Below are positions 11,753 through 22,546 of a stretch of DNA of 62,000 nucleotides, one piece after another. The stretch spans positions 1-62,000 of the forward strand of contig OX485804.1 in the NCBI GenBank assembly GCA_950295325.1. Reading direction: 5' to 3'. The DNA comes from Polytrichum commune (Eukaryota > Streptophyta > Polytrichopsida > Polytrichales > Polytrichaceae). The notes under the pieces are model-generated. The model worked only from the letters and a program-made list of their open reading frames with translations. It was not told the DNA's origin and made no database searches. Position 1 is the stretch's first letter. The number at the start of each line of letters is the position of its first letter. The translations under genes were made by a program, and so were the position numbers.

Positions 11753-13107
11753 CCTTTATTCCTTTCGGGGTAGCAACTTGGCATCTTATATCAACCTTAG
11801 ATTTAAACACATTTACGTTGTAGTCCATTTCAAGAGCTTTCCATACATATGTAGCACTCATTGAAATGATAATATATGCAATGATCATGAATACTTGAAG
11901 TTATGAGAATGCAGAACTTCATCTGCTCATAACTTTCCCTAAATTAGGATGGAAAGTCAAGTATAAGGTCATTCTAAATTGCTATTTCAAAGGTCCACCA
12001 CATGGACGTAAAACATATTAAATCGTCATTGACTTATAAAACTTGGCTTTTTGGGACTCAATATGCCGCGGTCCAATATCTACCAATCTAAGTATTTGTT
12101 TAAGATTCTGACTTCACCATCATGATCCTAAGGGTATAAAATGGGGGGGTAGCCAAAATCTCAATCAAAACTCCCACCCCCAAACTAGATTAACACCCAC
12201 ATGACCTTTATTCCTTTCAGGGTAGCAACTTGGCATCTTATATCAAACTTAGATTTAAACACATTTATGTTATAGTCCATTTCAAAAGCTTTCCATACAT
12301 ATGTAGCATTCATTGAAATGATAATATATGCAATCATCATGAATACTTGAAGTTATGAGAATGCAGAACTTCATCGGCTCATAACTTTCTAAAATTAGAA
12401 TGGAAAGTCAAGTATGAGGTCATTCTAAGTTGTTATTTCAAGGCTCTACAACATGGACGTAAAATATTTTAAATCAACATTGACTTATAAAACTTAGCTT
12501 TTTAGGACACGATAAGTCGCGGTCCAATATCTACTAATCTAGCCATTTTTTTAAAATTCCGACTTCACAACCATGATCCTAAGGGTAACAAACGGGGGGG
12601 TAGCCAAAATCTCGGCTCCAAACTCCCACCTCCAAAACTAGATTAATACCCACATGACCTTTATTCCTTTCAGGGTAGCAACTTGGCATCTTATATCAAA
12701 CTTAGATTTAAACACATTTAGGTTGTAGTCCATTTCAAGAGCTTTCCATACATATGCAGCACTCATTCAAATAATAATATATGCAATCATTATGAATACA
12801 TGAAGTTATGAAAAAGCAGGACTTCATCAGCTCATATCTTTCTAAATTTAGGGTGAAAACACAAGTATAAGGTCTTTCTAAGTTCCTATTTCAAGGCTCT
12901 ACAACATGGACGTAAAATATTTTAAATCATCCTTCACTTATGAAACTTGGCTTTTTGGGACTCGATGTGTTGCGGTTCAATATCTACCAATCTAAAATAG
13001 TGTATCAGTTTCCGACTTCACCACGGCATTCACAAGGGTCGAAAATGGGGGGGTAGCCAAAATCTCGGCTCAAAACTCCGACCCCCCAAACTGAAAGAAC
13101 GCCCTTG
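11753..13107. repeat. Subtelomeric satellite B, ~453 bp period
   Basis: Three head-to-tail units start at CCTTTATTCCTTTC: 11,753, 12,205 and 12,658. Each continues GGGTAGCAACTTGGCATCTT and ends with GGGGGGGTAGCCAAAATCTC and a C-rich block. The unit shares phrases (TAGCACTCATTGAAATGAT, GGACGTAAAATATTTTAAAT) with satellite A, so the two families are related. The last unit runs straight into interstitial telomere repeats. Confidence 0.85.
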
Positions 13108-13108
13108 T

Positions 13109-13354
13109 AACCCTAAACCCTAAACCCTAAACCCTAAACCCTAAACCCTAAAACCCTTAAACCCTAAACCCTAAACCCTAAACCCTTAAACCCTAAACCC
13201 AAAACCCTAAACCCTAACCCTAAACCCTAAACCCTAAACCCTAAACCCTAAACCCTAAACCCTAAACCCTAAACCCTAAAACCCTAAACCCTAAACCCTA
13301 AACCCTAAACCCTAAACCCTAAACCCTAAACCCTAAACCCTAAACCCTAAACCC
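13109..13354. repeat. Interstitial telomere array 1
   Basis: About 35 CCCTAAA copies with length variants (CCCTTAAA, CCCAAAA) embedded 13 kb from the end, in the same orientation as the terminal telomere. Flanked on the left by CTGAAAGAACGCCCTTGTAA and followed by AATTTCGGCTCGAAACGCCG. Similar flanks precede the second array. Confidence 0.95.
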
Positions 13355-13408
13355 CCAAAATTTCGGCTCGAAACGCCGACCCCCCAAAGCTAAAGAACGC
13401 CCTTGTAA

Positions 13409-13467
13409 CCCTAAACCCCTAAACCCTAAACCCTAAACCCTAAACCCTAAACCCTAAACCCTAAACC
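13409..13467. repeat. Interstitial telomere array 2
   Basis: Eight or so CCCTAAA units following a near-repeat of the satellite B edge (CTAAAGAACGCCCTTGTAA). The pair 13,054-13,354 and 13,357-13,467 therefore looks like a duplicated satellite-edge-plus-telomere module. A three-unit array of the same orientation also occurs at 40,174-40,200. Confidence 0.9.
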
Positions 13468-13756
13468 TTGGCGGCGCGCAACCAATTTTGTAGATGTAGA
13501 ATTAGGGTAGTGTGAATGCCCTCGTTCACCGCGGTCCCCCCCAATCAAATTGTACATAGAGATTTGTAAAAATAAAATTATTATTTTTGGCGCCCATATG
13601 TTTGCATCCGTGTCCCAATGTATGTTGTTCGCCTTGTATGTTTTTGTTGCCACCAATGGTCCAATTCTTCTTGTGTTTGCACAAAATTTCCGTTCTGCTT
13701 GAGATGGACATAGCATAACATAGTCCTCGTCCGCCTTCTCTCGCTCGTCGCCGCAG

Positions 13757-14569
13757 GGTTCGGAGCATAGCGTCGCGGCTCCCCACCGATCCTCTCCGAG
13801 GAGTGTGGAGGACAGCGCGGTGGTCCCCCCGATTTTGCCCTCGCCACCTTCGCCTCCCAAGACCCGGTTCCTGGTGCTAGACCTCAACGGGGTCCTTGTC
13901 CAGTGCGTGCATTGTCCGAGGGTCCCTACGGTGCCTTTCTGCAAGCCCGAGGACGCCAACTACGATGGACCCCCCGCATACATCAAAAGCAAGCTAGTGT
14001 ACCTCCGCCCGTGGCTTCGGCGCTTCCTACAGGTCGCCCTATCCAAATGGTGGGTGATCATTTGGAGCTCCATGAAGTCCGAGAATACCCAGGCCGTCGT
14101 GGAGTTCATCTTCAAGGGACTCCAACCCCCATGCTTGGTCCTAGGACAGGATTCTTGTAAAACATTATACACCCCCGAGGGCAGGGTTGTGAAGAAGCCC
14201 AACAACCCCGCCGTAAACCAATTTCTTAAGGTCTTGAAGCCAGTCGTATGGGACCAGCGTCCGACCATGGTCGGCTGTCCCTACGACGTTCGCCCCACCC
14301 GTGACAACACGTTGATGGTGGACGACAGCGCTTCCAAAAACATTTTGAACCCGACCTCGAACTTCATAGTTTGCCCCACGTGGACGATCGAGAAGGTCCG
14401 AGACCGCTTTTTGTTAGACCTACTTAAGTACATTCAAACGCTCGTGGGGAGCGGACTACCCGTGCCCCGGTTCCTTAGTTGTAATCCGATAGGCGAAAGA
14501 TACATAGATCCGAAGGACTATATGTACAGAGAGTTGTACGCTCACGCGAAATATAATAAACTCATTTGA
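13757..14569 (+). CDS. FCP1/NIF-type HAD-family protein (exon, variant active site)
   Basis: Encodes a domain of the FCP1/SCP-like HAD superfamily, known for dephosphorylating proteins such as the RNA polymerase II CTD. Motif I is DLNGV (13,880-13,894), with the nucleophile Asp kept but the second Asp replaced by Asn. Motif II-like IWSSMK follows at about 14,061. VDDSASKNILNP near 14,320 fits the acidic motif IV. The frame ends at a TGA at 14,567. There is no ATG: the open frame extends upstream to a TAG at 13,721, and a pyrimidine tract ending CGCCGCAG at 13,756 is a good acceptor, so an upstream exon with the start is missing. GC content is far higher than in the surroundings. DLNG variants are common in plant members of the family as I recall, so the Asn may be ancestral; activity is doubtful. 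Confidence 0.75.
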   Translation, partial: GSEHSVAAPHRSSPRSVEDSAVVPPILPSPPSPPKTRFLVLDLNGVLVQCVHCPRVPTVPFCKPEDANYDGPPAYIKSKLVYLRPWLRRFLQVALSKWWVIIWSSMKSENTQAVVEFIFKGLQPPCLVLGQDSCKTLYTPEGRVVKKPNNPAVNQFLKVLKPVVWDQRPTMVGCPYDVRPTRDNTLMVDDSASKNILNPTSNFIVCPTWTIEKVRDRFLLDLLKYIQTLVGSGLPVPRFLSCNPIGERYIDPKDYMYRELYAHAKYNKLI

Positions 14570-14686
14570 GATACTACATGGTGTGCCATTGTGTGTGATA
14601 TATTATGCCTCAATTGTATATCGATTTTCACATGCTCCCCCTCCCCCCCTCCCATTGGGTTTTGTTTGTTTTAATTTTGCCATCAG

Positions 14687-15500
14687 CGTTTGGAGCCGTC
14701 GATTGAGATCGTCAGCGAATCAAACTTGGGGAGCTTCTTCTACGAGACCGTCTACGATGCCGCGTCCACCATAGACTACTCCAAGGAGCCTATTGACGCC
14801 GGTGTCGTCGATAGCCCCCCACCCAAGCAAATCTTCCGGCCATCTCCGTCCCCGTCGCCGCTCAAGGGCATAAATCGCAAATGCGTCCGGATGTCCCCCT
14901 CTCGGCCCGGCGGCAGTATTACACCTCAACGGCGGCTGCGGATGGACGCTCGGCCTACGAAGAGTGGCACCCTTCCTATTCCTTTGCGGGATGCCTTGCC
15001 CCTCCTCGCCAACTCCGACGGGAACGCCCCCGGTGACAAGGTGAACCCCCCCCCCAACATGGTTAACCGCACATTACAATCATCCCGCACTTAAAAAATG
15101 AACGTGTGACACGTTTGGGTCTTCCTCCCTAAACTAACACGTGTGTTCTTGCATTCACGCGTTGCAGGTTGCTCCCGCCCGTAAACCTATGCGGGATGAT
15201 CCGTCCGTCGAGTTGGAGCGTTTCTACTCAATGACCAGAAATGCAAGACAGTCCACTTCATCGTATTCGAATTCTTCGTCGTATAATTCGGGCGGCCGAC
15301 GGAATCCAAAATGTGTTATTGTTGGCAGTCACCCCAAGAATGGCTATAGTCGCGGGGCAGAGATTTTCAGGAATGTTGAAGCAATGCGAGCAAAAGAAGC
15401 CGCAGCAAAAGAAAAAGAGGCAAAAGAAAAAGAGGCAAAAGAAAAAAAAGCAAAAGAAAATGAAGCAAAAGAAAAAGAGGTAGTCTCCGAGGCTAGATAG
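14687..15500 (+). CDS. Two-exon Ser/Pro- and Lys/Glu-rich coding segment
   Basis: Exon 14,687-15,039 opens after a TTTTGCCATCAG acceptor and ends GGTGACAAG before GTGAAC. The next exon opens at 15,169 after GCGTTGCAG. Joining them removes a phase-0 intron and keeps one frame to the TAG at 15,498. The protein is low-complexity: an acidic start (EIVSESNLGSFFYETVYDA), Ser/Pro/Arg-rich middle, and a C-terminal AKEKEAKEKEAKEKKA repeat that should form a charged single alpha helix. It lies 117 bp past the HAD exon and shares its high GC, so it may be the 3' part of the same gene, with the HAD stop avoided by alternative splicing, or a separate gene. I found no phase-0 donor that links the two convincingly. 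Function unknown. Confidence 0.5.
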
Positions 15501-15619
15501 TCCATAGTAGGCGTAGGGTTGTGGGCCATAGGCAAGAACATTTTGGGTCGCACTATCCAATGGATGTGTGGTGTTAGCATGCTATGCATTTTACATGCCA
15601 CACTTTGTATGTTTTTTTT

Positions 15620-15905
15620 GCAATAATATAAGTGTCACATGATTTCCCCTTCCATATGGTCTAAGGTTTGGATTGCCCTACCTAAACCATCACAAATATG
15701 AGTTTGGAATATTTTGTATGTTATATTATATTGGTTCACATATTTCCCCTTCAATATGATCTATGGTTTGGATTGCCCACCATACCTTAACCATATTCAT
15801 ACAAGTTTTTGTGCGATAATATGAATGTTTTAAGATTTCCCATTCAACTTGGCCTAAGGTTTGGATTGCCCACCCTAAACAATCCCAAATATGAGTTATT
15901 AATGG
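15620..15905. repeat. Three tandem ~95 bp repeats (TGGTCTAAGGTTTGGATTGCC)
   Basis: The unit 'ATAATATGAATGTTTTAAGATTTCCC... GGTCTAAGGTTTGGATTGCC' is repeated near 15,625, 15,720 and 15,815 with mismatches. The third copy belongs to a 226 bp segment (15,820-16,045) that recurs at 18,010-18,236 and ends in AACGAATATAGTGTT, the terminus of the MITE family seen at 43,165 and 57,983. Confidence 0.7.
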
Positions 15906-16045
15906 GGTTCTTGTTCTAAACACCCGCTTCAAAGTGTTAGCATCTTACAACTTTCTCCAATATGTGTTCCATTTATCCTTGTTCTTATTTCTGTGAATGT
16001 CTCAAAATGCCCAAAAAGTCTCAATTTAACGAATATAGTGTTCTG

Positions 16046-16800
16046 AGATTTGGTTTGTGGCCTCTTTTGAAAGGCCTAGTTGATAGTCTTGATGTTCACA
16101 AACATGGCAGTGTGTTGCCTAATTCGAAGCAGGCAATTGGGGATCATTCGCAAAATGTACAAGCGGGTGGGAGGACAACGAGGAGCTCAAAGCTGAAACT
16201 TGCAGACACATCCTTGTCGGGGCATCCTCCGTTGTCAGGTTAGGGGAGCTGTGAACTACTGGTTCACACTTTGCAATGTCCCCTTGCCTATGTTCACATT
16301 GAATTCACTAATGGGCTTTATATATTGGATTTGAGCGCAGGCAAAACAAGGGAAGGAACGTCGAACAAGGACGGTGAAAGCACTTGACAACGCGTTGATT
16401 GAAGGACCCAATGTGCATCGGGTAAGTACTTAACTCCAACTTGATTGATTTATAGGTTCCGAAGGCTGAATTTATTTTTGTTGCATAATTTGCAAGTCCC
16501 TTGACATGTTGCGTGTTGCGGATGTTGGGCTGGGGCAGTTTACTATTGGCCAAGTTGTGCACTTGATGAATTTCAAGAGTCCGCGGCAAGTAGTGGCATT
16601 AGGAACTGTTAGTGGTGTGGGGGGGGGTAGATAAATTTCATTTCAAACCAATTCCCCACTCGTTCTACAAGGTTGATGTTACACAAGTACAAGTAGGTGA
16701 TGCCCCTCTCATGCATCCACATCCAGAAGGGGATCAAATAGTTGTTGCTGATGTGATAGGAGGCAGTGTGATATGGAGCCAGAAGCATATGAAGGCTTAG
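16046..16800 (+). pseudogene. Plant transposon-protein remnant (DUF8039-like)
   Basis: Exon-like blocks on the plus strand: FGLWPLLKGLVDSLDVHKH to about 16,242; a Lys/Arg-rich block RTRTVKALDNALIEGPNVHR (about 16,342-16,420) before GTAAGTAC; then FTIGQVVHLMNF ... QVVALGTVSGVG (about 16,500-16,615), and after a poly-G frame break FKPIPHSFYKVDVTQVQVG ... ADVIGGSVIW to a TAG at 16,798. The last two blocks match the pattern I remember for the DUF8039 domain found in plant En/Spm-related proteins (VALGTV ... PLP.GYVKV.V ... AVG..V.WP). The G10 run at 16,618 puts the frame out, so the copy is dead unless that run is a sequencing error. Confidence 0.5.
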
Positions 16801-17039
16801 TAAATGTTTCAGCATAGCAAACATGTATAGAAGGTACTAGACTGAAGGGGCTAGGGCTGCCAGAGGATACTGAATGGAGCAGCATAGTGTTACAGAAACC
16901 AATGTTACAGTGCACATTCCTTAGGCAATTTTGATAAGTCAGGTGGCACTTGTTGTAAGTGTCCAACCACGCTTTATTGCACATATAACACTAAAAGCGG
17001 ATACCCGAATGTATGACTCGATTTTTGAAGCAATGTAAT

Positions 17040-17460
17040 CATACATGACAACCTCTATAACTGTATTCGATGCATGACTATTCTATGACTGTATTCAATG
17101 TATGTGTATGGAATGTAGGACTACTCTATGACTATATCCAATGTATGACTACTCGAGTGTATGACTACTAGATGACTGCATTCAATGACTACTATATGAC
17201 TATACCCAAAAACCAATTTATGACTATCAATGACTACTCTATGACTAAGTAATGGCCACTCTATGACCAACAACGACTACTCTTTTACTATAAGTATAAA
17301 CCACTCTATGACTAACAATGACTACTGTATGATTACTGTATGACTACTGTATGACTACTTCATGACTACTGTTTGACTACTGTATGACTACATGTGTGAC
17401 TAATGAAAGAATACAATATGACTATAATGAATGACTAGTGTATGACTACTACGAAGTCCA
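17040..17460. repeat. Minisatellite of TATGACTAC units
   Basis: About 420 bp made of irregular 9-13 bp units based on (C/G)TATGACTAC, most regular at 17,325-17,395. No coding frame. Strong strand asymmetry. Confidence 0.9.
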
Positions 17461-17830
17461 CCTGGCACTATTGGCAGCTACGTGGCAGCATCTCCAAGTG
17501 GGACATGGCCATATCACCAAAGATGATGTGGCATGCAATTCACGGCATGCCGCCACGTGTATGCTACGTGGCAAATAAATACTTGCCTCCAACTAGAGAA
17601 TGACTACGCATTTTCACACGTGGCATTGTGCGAATGTTACGGTTTTGCCACATGTAAATATGACATAATGACACGTGGATGAAGCTCACATAGCCTCATG
17701 TTAATGCCACATCCTCGAAGGCCCTGCCACATAGATGGTGACAAGGATGCCATCATGGCAGCCTACTCAGCAAGTGGCTACCACGTCGGAGCCACGTGGC
17801 TAATGAGCTTCATCCGTGCTCTATTTGGAT
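17455..17830. repeat. Degenerate block rich in ACGTGGC / GCCAC motifs
   Basis: Within 380 bp there are many ACGTGGC, CACGTGGC, GTGGCA and GCCAC(A/G)T motifs on both strands, including CACGTGG at 17,621 and 17,671 and CACGTGGC at 17,794. These match plant G-box/ABRE cores (bZIP and bHLH targets). No gene start is evident nearby, and the spacing is irregular, so a repeat origin is as likely as a regulatory one. Confidence 0.5.
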
Positions 17831-18239
17831 GAAGTTGACGTGGAGTCCATGTCATGTCCACAATCACTATATGTCCGTTACAACTTGTCCATAATAACTA
17901 AAAAATTTATAGTCATTCTTGTCCTTTATTACTTGTTTTAGAGTATTAAACACAGTTGTTTATTGCTGAAATTCTTCTAGTGATACAAGCTCTCATATTT
18001 TGTGTGTGATAATATGAATGTTTTAAGATTTCCCATTCAACATGGCCTAAGGTTTGGATTGCTCACCCTAAACAATCACGAATATGAGATATTAATGGGG
18101 TTCTTGGTGTAAACACCCGCTTCAAAGTGTTCGCATCTTACAACTTTCTCCAATATGTGTTCCATTTATGCTTGTCCTTATTTATGTGAATGTCTCAAAA
18201 TGCCCAAAAAGTCTCAATTTAACGAATATAGTGTTAGAT

Positions 18240-18710
18240 GTGTAAACATAACATATTAGGTGGGAGTTAATGGCGAAAAACATGGGTGCTTAGTAGACTT
18301 GGTTTTTATTAGACTTAGTGGACTTGTCACACTCCATTGTGGTATACGTTTGGGATGTGCCATCCAAATAATTCATAAGAGCCTTACTTATGGGATGCGC
18401 ACCCCAAACTCTATAATGACATAAACCATTTGTTTTTTTAGAGTGGATTGTTATTTTCCACAAGGAGCTCACGTTTTCATTTTAAATGAAATCACCTATT
18501 TTTAGTAATAAGAATATGCTTTACGTGCGAAACTTTAAATCGTCATGTTCTTCATGTTCCCAATATTCCGTATGCCCACAATATTGGCATCCCAAACCAT
18601 GGGCATATTTTATTTTGAGACTTTCAAAAGTCTCCGATTAACGAATATAGTGTTATAACACTATATTCGTTAATTGGAGACTTTTTGTTGATTTTGAGAC
18701 TATTTAAGGA
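18240..18710. mobile_element. Nonautonomous TIR element (AACACTATATTCGTTAAT family)
   Basis: 18,240-18,652 is the reverse of 57,983-58,385. Both share GGTGGGAGT/AACATAAC, ATGGCACATCCCAAACGTA and ATGCCCACAATATTGGCATC segments and end in GATTAACGAATATAGTGTT. A second terminus in the opposite direction (AACACTATATTCGTTAATTG) starts at 18,657, giving a 60 bp palindrome at 18,625-18,685, as if two copies were inserted end to end. No transposase frame. Confidence 0.7.
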
Positions 18711-19064
18711 CGTGGCTTTCACAATTGTAGGAAGGAAAACATTACAAAGATGCTATGTTCCCAATTTAGGATTCAGATATGAGACTCAAATGCATGGAAC
18801 TACACAGACGTAAATAAGAAAACGAGATATATGAAAACATTTGCATATTAGTTTAATAACTGGGTAGGGTAAAGTTAGGTTAGGGTGGATTAGGGCTAAG
18901 CAGCGGCGGTGGCTTAGCCTTAGCCATAGAGGGGGTCTTTGTACCCTAACCCCAAAGGCTTTCTATTGGCCAAGGGGGTCCAAAGGAAGGGCATTTAAGG
19001 GAGGGAAGTTGGGGTAATTTGCATCCTTATTCTTCTTCTTATTCTTCTTCTTCTTGGAGATGTT

Positions 19065-19215
19065 CGGGTTTTGGAGCTTAGAGTGTGAGAGTTTCCTGAG
19101 AGTTAGAGAGTTGGAGCTTCTTTAGAGTTAGAGAGTTGGAACTTCTTAAGGGTTTGAGAGTTGAACTTCTTTAGAGTTAGAGAGCTGGAACTTCTTGAGG
19201 ATTTAATAGTTTTTT
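19065..19215. repeat. ~32 bp tandem repeat AGAGTTAGAGAGTTGGA
   Basis: Four imperfect copies of AGAGTTAGAGAGTTGGAACT followed by TCTT. It lies downstream of a GC-richer stretch (18,900-19,010) and CTTCTTCTT runs and could be the transcribed leader of an old element. No ORF of note. Confidence 0.7.
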
Positions 19216-19229
19216 TTAGTGTTTCTAAG

Positions 19230-20113
19230 CACTATGGAGCTTGAGGATAATGAGTTGACTAGAAGATATGTGGAGAGATACTTGAGGCATAGTTGTATTT
19301 CTACACTTCGTTTTATAAAGAGCATATTTTGAAACTTGGTTAACTTGGTTTATGCATGATTAGATTATAAATTTGATGTGAAAACTTAGAGAGATGTTTG
19401 GTGAGGTACTTCATGTGTATGTAAGTTTCAAAAGATATTTGATAGTGGATGAAAATAAGTTTAAAGGAAAGATACTATGAAACCTCGAACAACCTACCAC
19501 GTCTAAAAACTTTGTGTTTTCCGGACATCTCACAACAAATTACATAACACCGTGCAGTCTATCATGCAATGAATTCCAAAAATCGTGTAGTCAACCGCAC
19601 AGTCAACCAAATGATGAGAAGAAATTAAGGTTAAATTAAGGCTACAACGCTAGTATGAAAGAAATAAGAGTTATCTCATATTTTTTGTATAAACCAAGTA
19701 GAAGAAAAAATACAATAAAAGGCAAAACAAGGAGAGCATGAGACCATTTCGCTTCAAGTATTGTTCATATGCTTTTGTGTATGTATATATATTTCTATAA
19801 TCTTATCTCTAGTCCTATTGATATCCAATACTCTTGAACTATTATTTTTAGTCCTATTAGTTGAATGTTGGTTCCAAACTCTGTACCATCATGGTGTGAT
19901 TGAATTTTTAAATTCTCAATTCTTACGTGTTAGAAGGGAACGTTGTAAAAATTTTAGTTGTTTGTACATCTTGAAGGTTGCCGCAATTAACGGGCTATGG
20001 AACACTGCCATGACACATCCTAATGATTTAGAGTTCATTGAACTTGGAATTTTTGAGTGTATGGTATAACTCATTTAGAAAGGGATAGAACATTGGCATT
20101 GGTTAGCACAAGA

Positions 20114-20152
<39 letters not shown>

Positions 20153-21970
20153 CCTACTATGTTGTGCACATTATTGGCTCTTACACAATGAATGTGGAAG
20201 AATTTGTTGGGCTTGGGTATATGATGTAGATCGGCAGTTTCTGAAATCCGTGGATTTCGTAGAGACTACCAGAAAGATCAAGGTATGTTAGCACCACATT
20301 GTTCCAAGGTGTAAAACTTTGTTTGCTTTGTGAAACCTATACGCATCCTACGTTTCAGTGAATCATCTATGTGAGATGGGCAGGAGCTTTTGCTTTGTAC
20401 CTGTAGGAAAGTGTCAAGGTGTGAGTAGTGTCCTGTCTCATTGCTAATTTACTTGGCCAAGTGAGCCATTCATACACTAAACCCACAACAATCATTTTGC
20501 CAAATCTTACTTGATCTGAATTCATCACCTTTGTGACTATCCATAGACATCTGATAATCTATCACCACCTTCACCTTAATCTCTGGTTGAATTTTGCTAA
20601 ATCCTATATGAATTTTATAAGGTTCATGATGTACAAGAAGTAACACATGCATGAGACTGAGACTCAAGTCATAGCTATTCATAGCTATTGCTGGTTTATT
20701 CATAGCTCATAGCTCATGTCTTAAATACAGATGACTCCGCTGATTTATACGTCCCCATGCCCATCCCACGTTATCTTGGATGTACACTATGATAGTGACC
20801 GCGCCTAGAATCGATAGCCCAATGCTAAAGTATTACTAGTTGAAAAAATGACTAGCTCTTTTTTCTCCTTTGGGTCAAGTACATTGAATTAGTTTGCTCT
20901 GAAGGCAGCGACACTGGGGCGAATTCCACCAGCACTGATCGCCCGCAAGAATATCGAGGTATAGAAATACCACTTTTGTTAGTATGTAGGTCCCTTGCAC
21001 AGACCTGCGATGACAAGATGGTAGTTGCATGATGGTGGTCGGAGGGACGACAACACATCATTCAATGTTAACATTGCAGAGACCTGCAAATACAAAATTA
21101 GAACAATCAATAAGAGCCCGAATAGCATTTAATCCTTGTGACTTTCTGCCTTATAAATAGCTTGTGTTGTGTCGGGCAAACTCAATCTCCTCGTAGCAGT
21201 TAAGAACTCAATAACTTCCTGTTCAAATGCCATGGCCATAACTTCACACCAAAAATCACAAGAAATACATACGGAATGTTGTATTTCAAATACTCCTATA
21301 ATTTGTATAGATGACCTATGATATTCTAAGGCCTAAGTAGCTCATTGTGCCAGGTATCTCAAAATTCCCGAGTCCCCTTAGCAGTCAAAAACTCGAGGTG
21401 TTTCTGAATCAAATGTCAGGAGCACAACAATACACCTGCAACTACATTAAATATATATGCATTATTATATATAAAATACTCCTATATAGACTGCAGAGAA
21501 GACCTATGATATTTCAAGGATGGTACGTAGCTAAAGCTGAAACAGAACATGTATTCCCCTCTAGGCAACTATACAGAGGGTATGTTTTTTTTATACCTAC
21601 TTCATCAATACGAGTGTTCACTACCTCAATAGGCCTAATTCATTAACAAAATTTTATAATTCACTACATTAAGACGTTATTCACTTCAAACATCCACTTT
21701 TGAACAGTAATTGGGTTATTTTACTTTGTAAATATATAAGTAAACGAATTTTGAAGTATTAAAATATTCTTTATTCTAATTGCCAATCGGTTAAAGAGTT
21801 TTGGATGCATGTCCTCCCAAGGGAGCATGCATTTAACAATATGTACTTAGACGTATCTTCAATCTTCATAGGCATTCACCTCAGGAAGTTCAAGAATCCT
21901 CACTTGAGAGAACATATTTTATTCTATCATCTTCATATACTGCGAAGAAAGGAAGGAGGAGAATCTCACC
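19230..21970. other. Gene-free AT-rich interval
   Basis: Only short frames without domain signal or splice context. Holds a (TA)n microsatellite at 20,116-20,147 and an imperfect direct duplication: the segment around 21,170-21,330 (CAAATACTCCTATAATTTGT, GACCTATGATATTCTAAGG) is echoed at 21,355-21,525. The 102-codon frame at 19,761-20,069 is Leu/Ile-rich low-complexity sequence that I do not regard as a gene. Confidence 0.5.
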
Positions 21971-21972
21971 AC

Positions 21973-22178
21973 CATGTAGATGACAGAGGAGGTGGCTATG
22001 GTCTTGTAACGTCCAAGGTAAGCATTGGCGATCAATGCGCCCAGCAATGGGGTCATGCCCCCAAAGTTGGACACAACATTTGCAGCTTTGGCTGTGGGCA
22101 TGTGCATCTCCAGGATGAGGAATGAGAATAGGTTCACAAGGAGCCCAAACCTTGCCAATCTTTCACAATGTTCGTTTC
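21973..22178 (-). pseudogene. Orphan exon of an NPF (NRT1/PTR) transporter
   Basis: On the minus strand, after a GCTTGTGCAG acceptor, the exon reads NEHCERLARFGLLVNLFSFL, then MPTAKAANVVSNFGG, TPLLGALIANAYLGRY and SVIYM, before a GTGGTGAG donor. This is the second-exon block of proton-coupled NPF nitrate/peptide transporters (ERLA, TPLLGA..AD.YLGR). About 206 bp is close to the usual size of this exon. No other NPF exon is found within several kb on either side, so this is a captured or left-over exon, not a gene. It lies 0.7 kb past the 3' end of the minus-strand receptor gene. Confidence 0.8.
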
Positions 22179-22546
22179 CTGCACAAGCAAATTATTTTTG
22201 CAATCAATGAGAGCTACCATGTGAAGCAGGCAGATCAAAGCTTGTTTTCTTCAACTGAAATAGGAGCCTACCAAATTCTGGCCATGATGTATATTGTAGT
22301 AATAATTCATGCCTTCACAACACATTACAAGAATTGTGAACAATTCTTGTGCTAATTAACACCTGGACTTTGTGATCTTAGATAAAAATAGACATTTTCA
22401 AACCAACTCTAAGAATATTATTGACACATGTGTTTAATAACCGCTGTGCATAATTCTTACCAAAAATGAAGGGTGTTGTCCTTCATCCACCAATCTTGCG
22501 TTTTTTTGCAGTGGCCTAGGTGATGGGTAAGCCTCCGCCCACCTGT

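Noticed and set aside
9060-13107. Short frames within the subtelomeric satellites
   Set aside because: Not conserved between repeat units; all are chance openings.
13447-13959. Minus-strand frames opposite the HAD exon and 13.5-13.9 kb
   Set aside because: Shadows created by high GC; the plus strand carries the recognisable HAD motifs.
15258-15560. Phe-rich minus-strand frame at 15.3-15.6 kb
   Set aside because: It is the reverse of the Lys/Glu repeat (AAAGAAAAAG) of the plus-strand exon.
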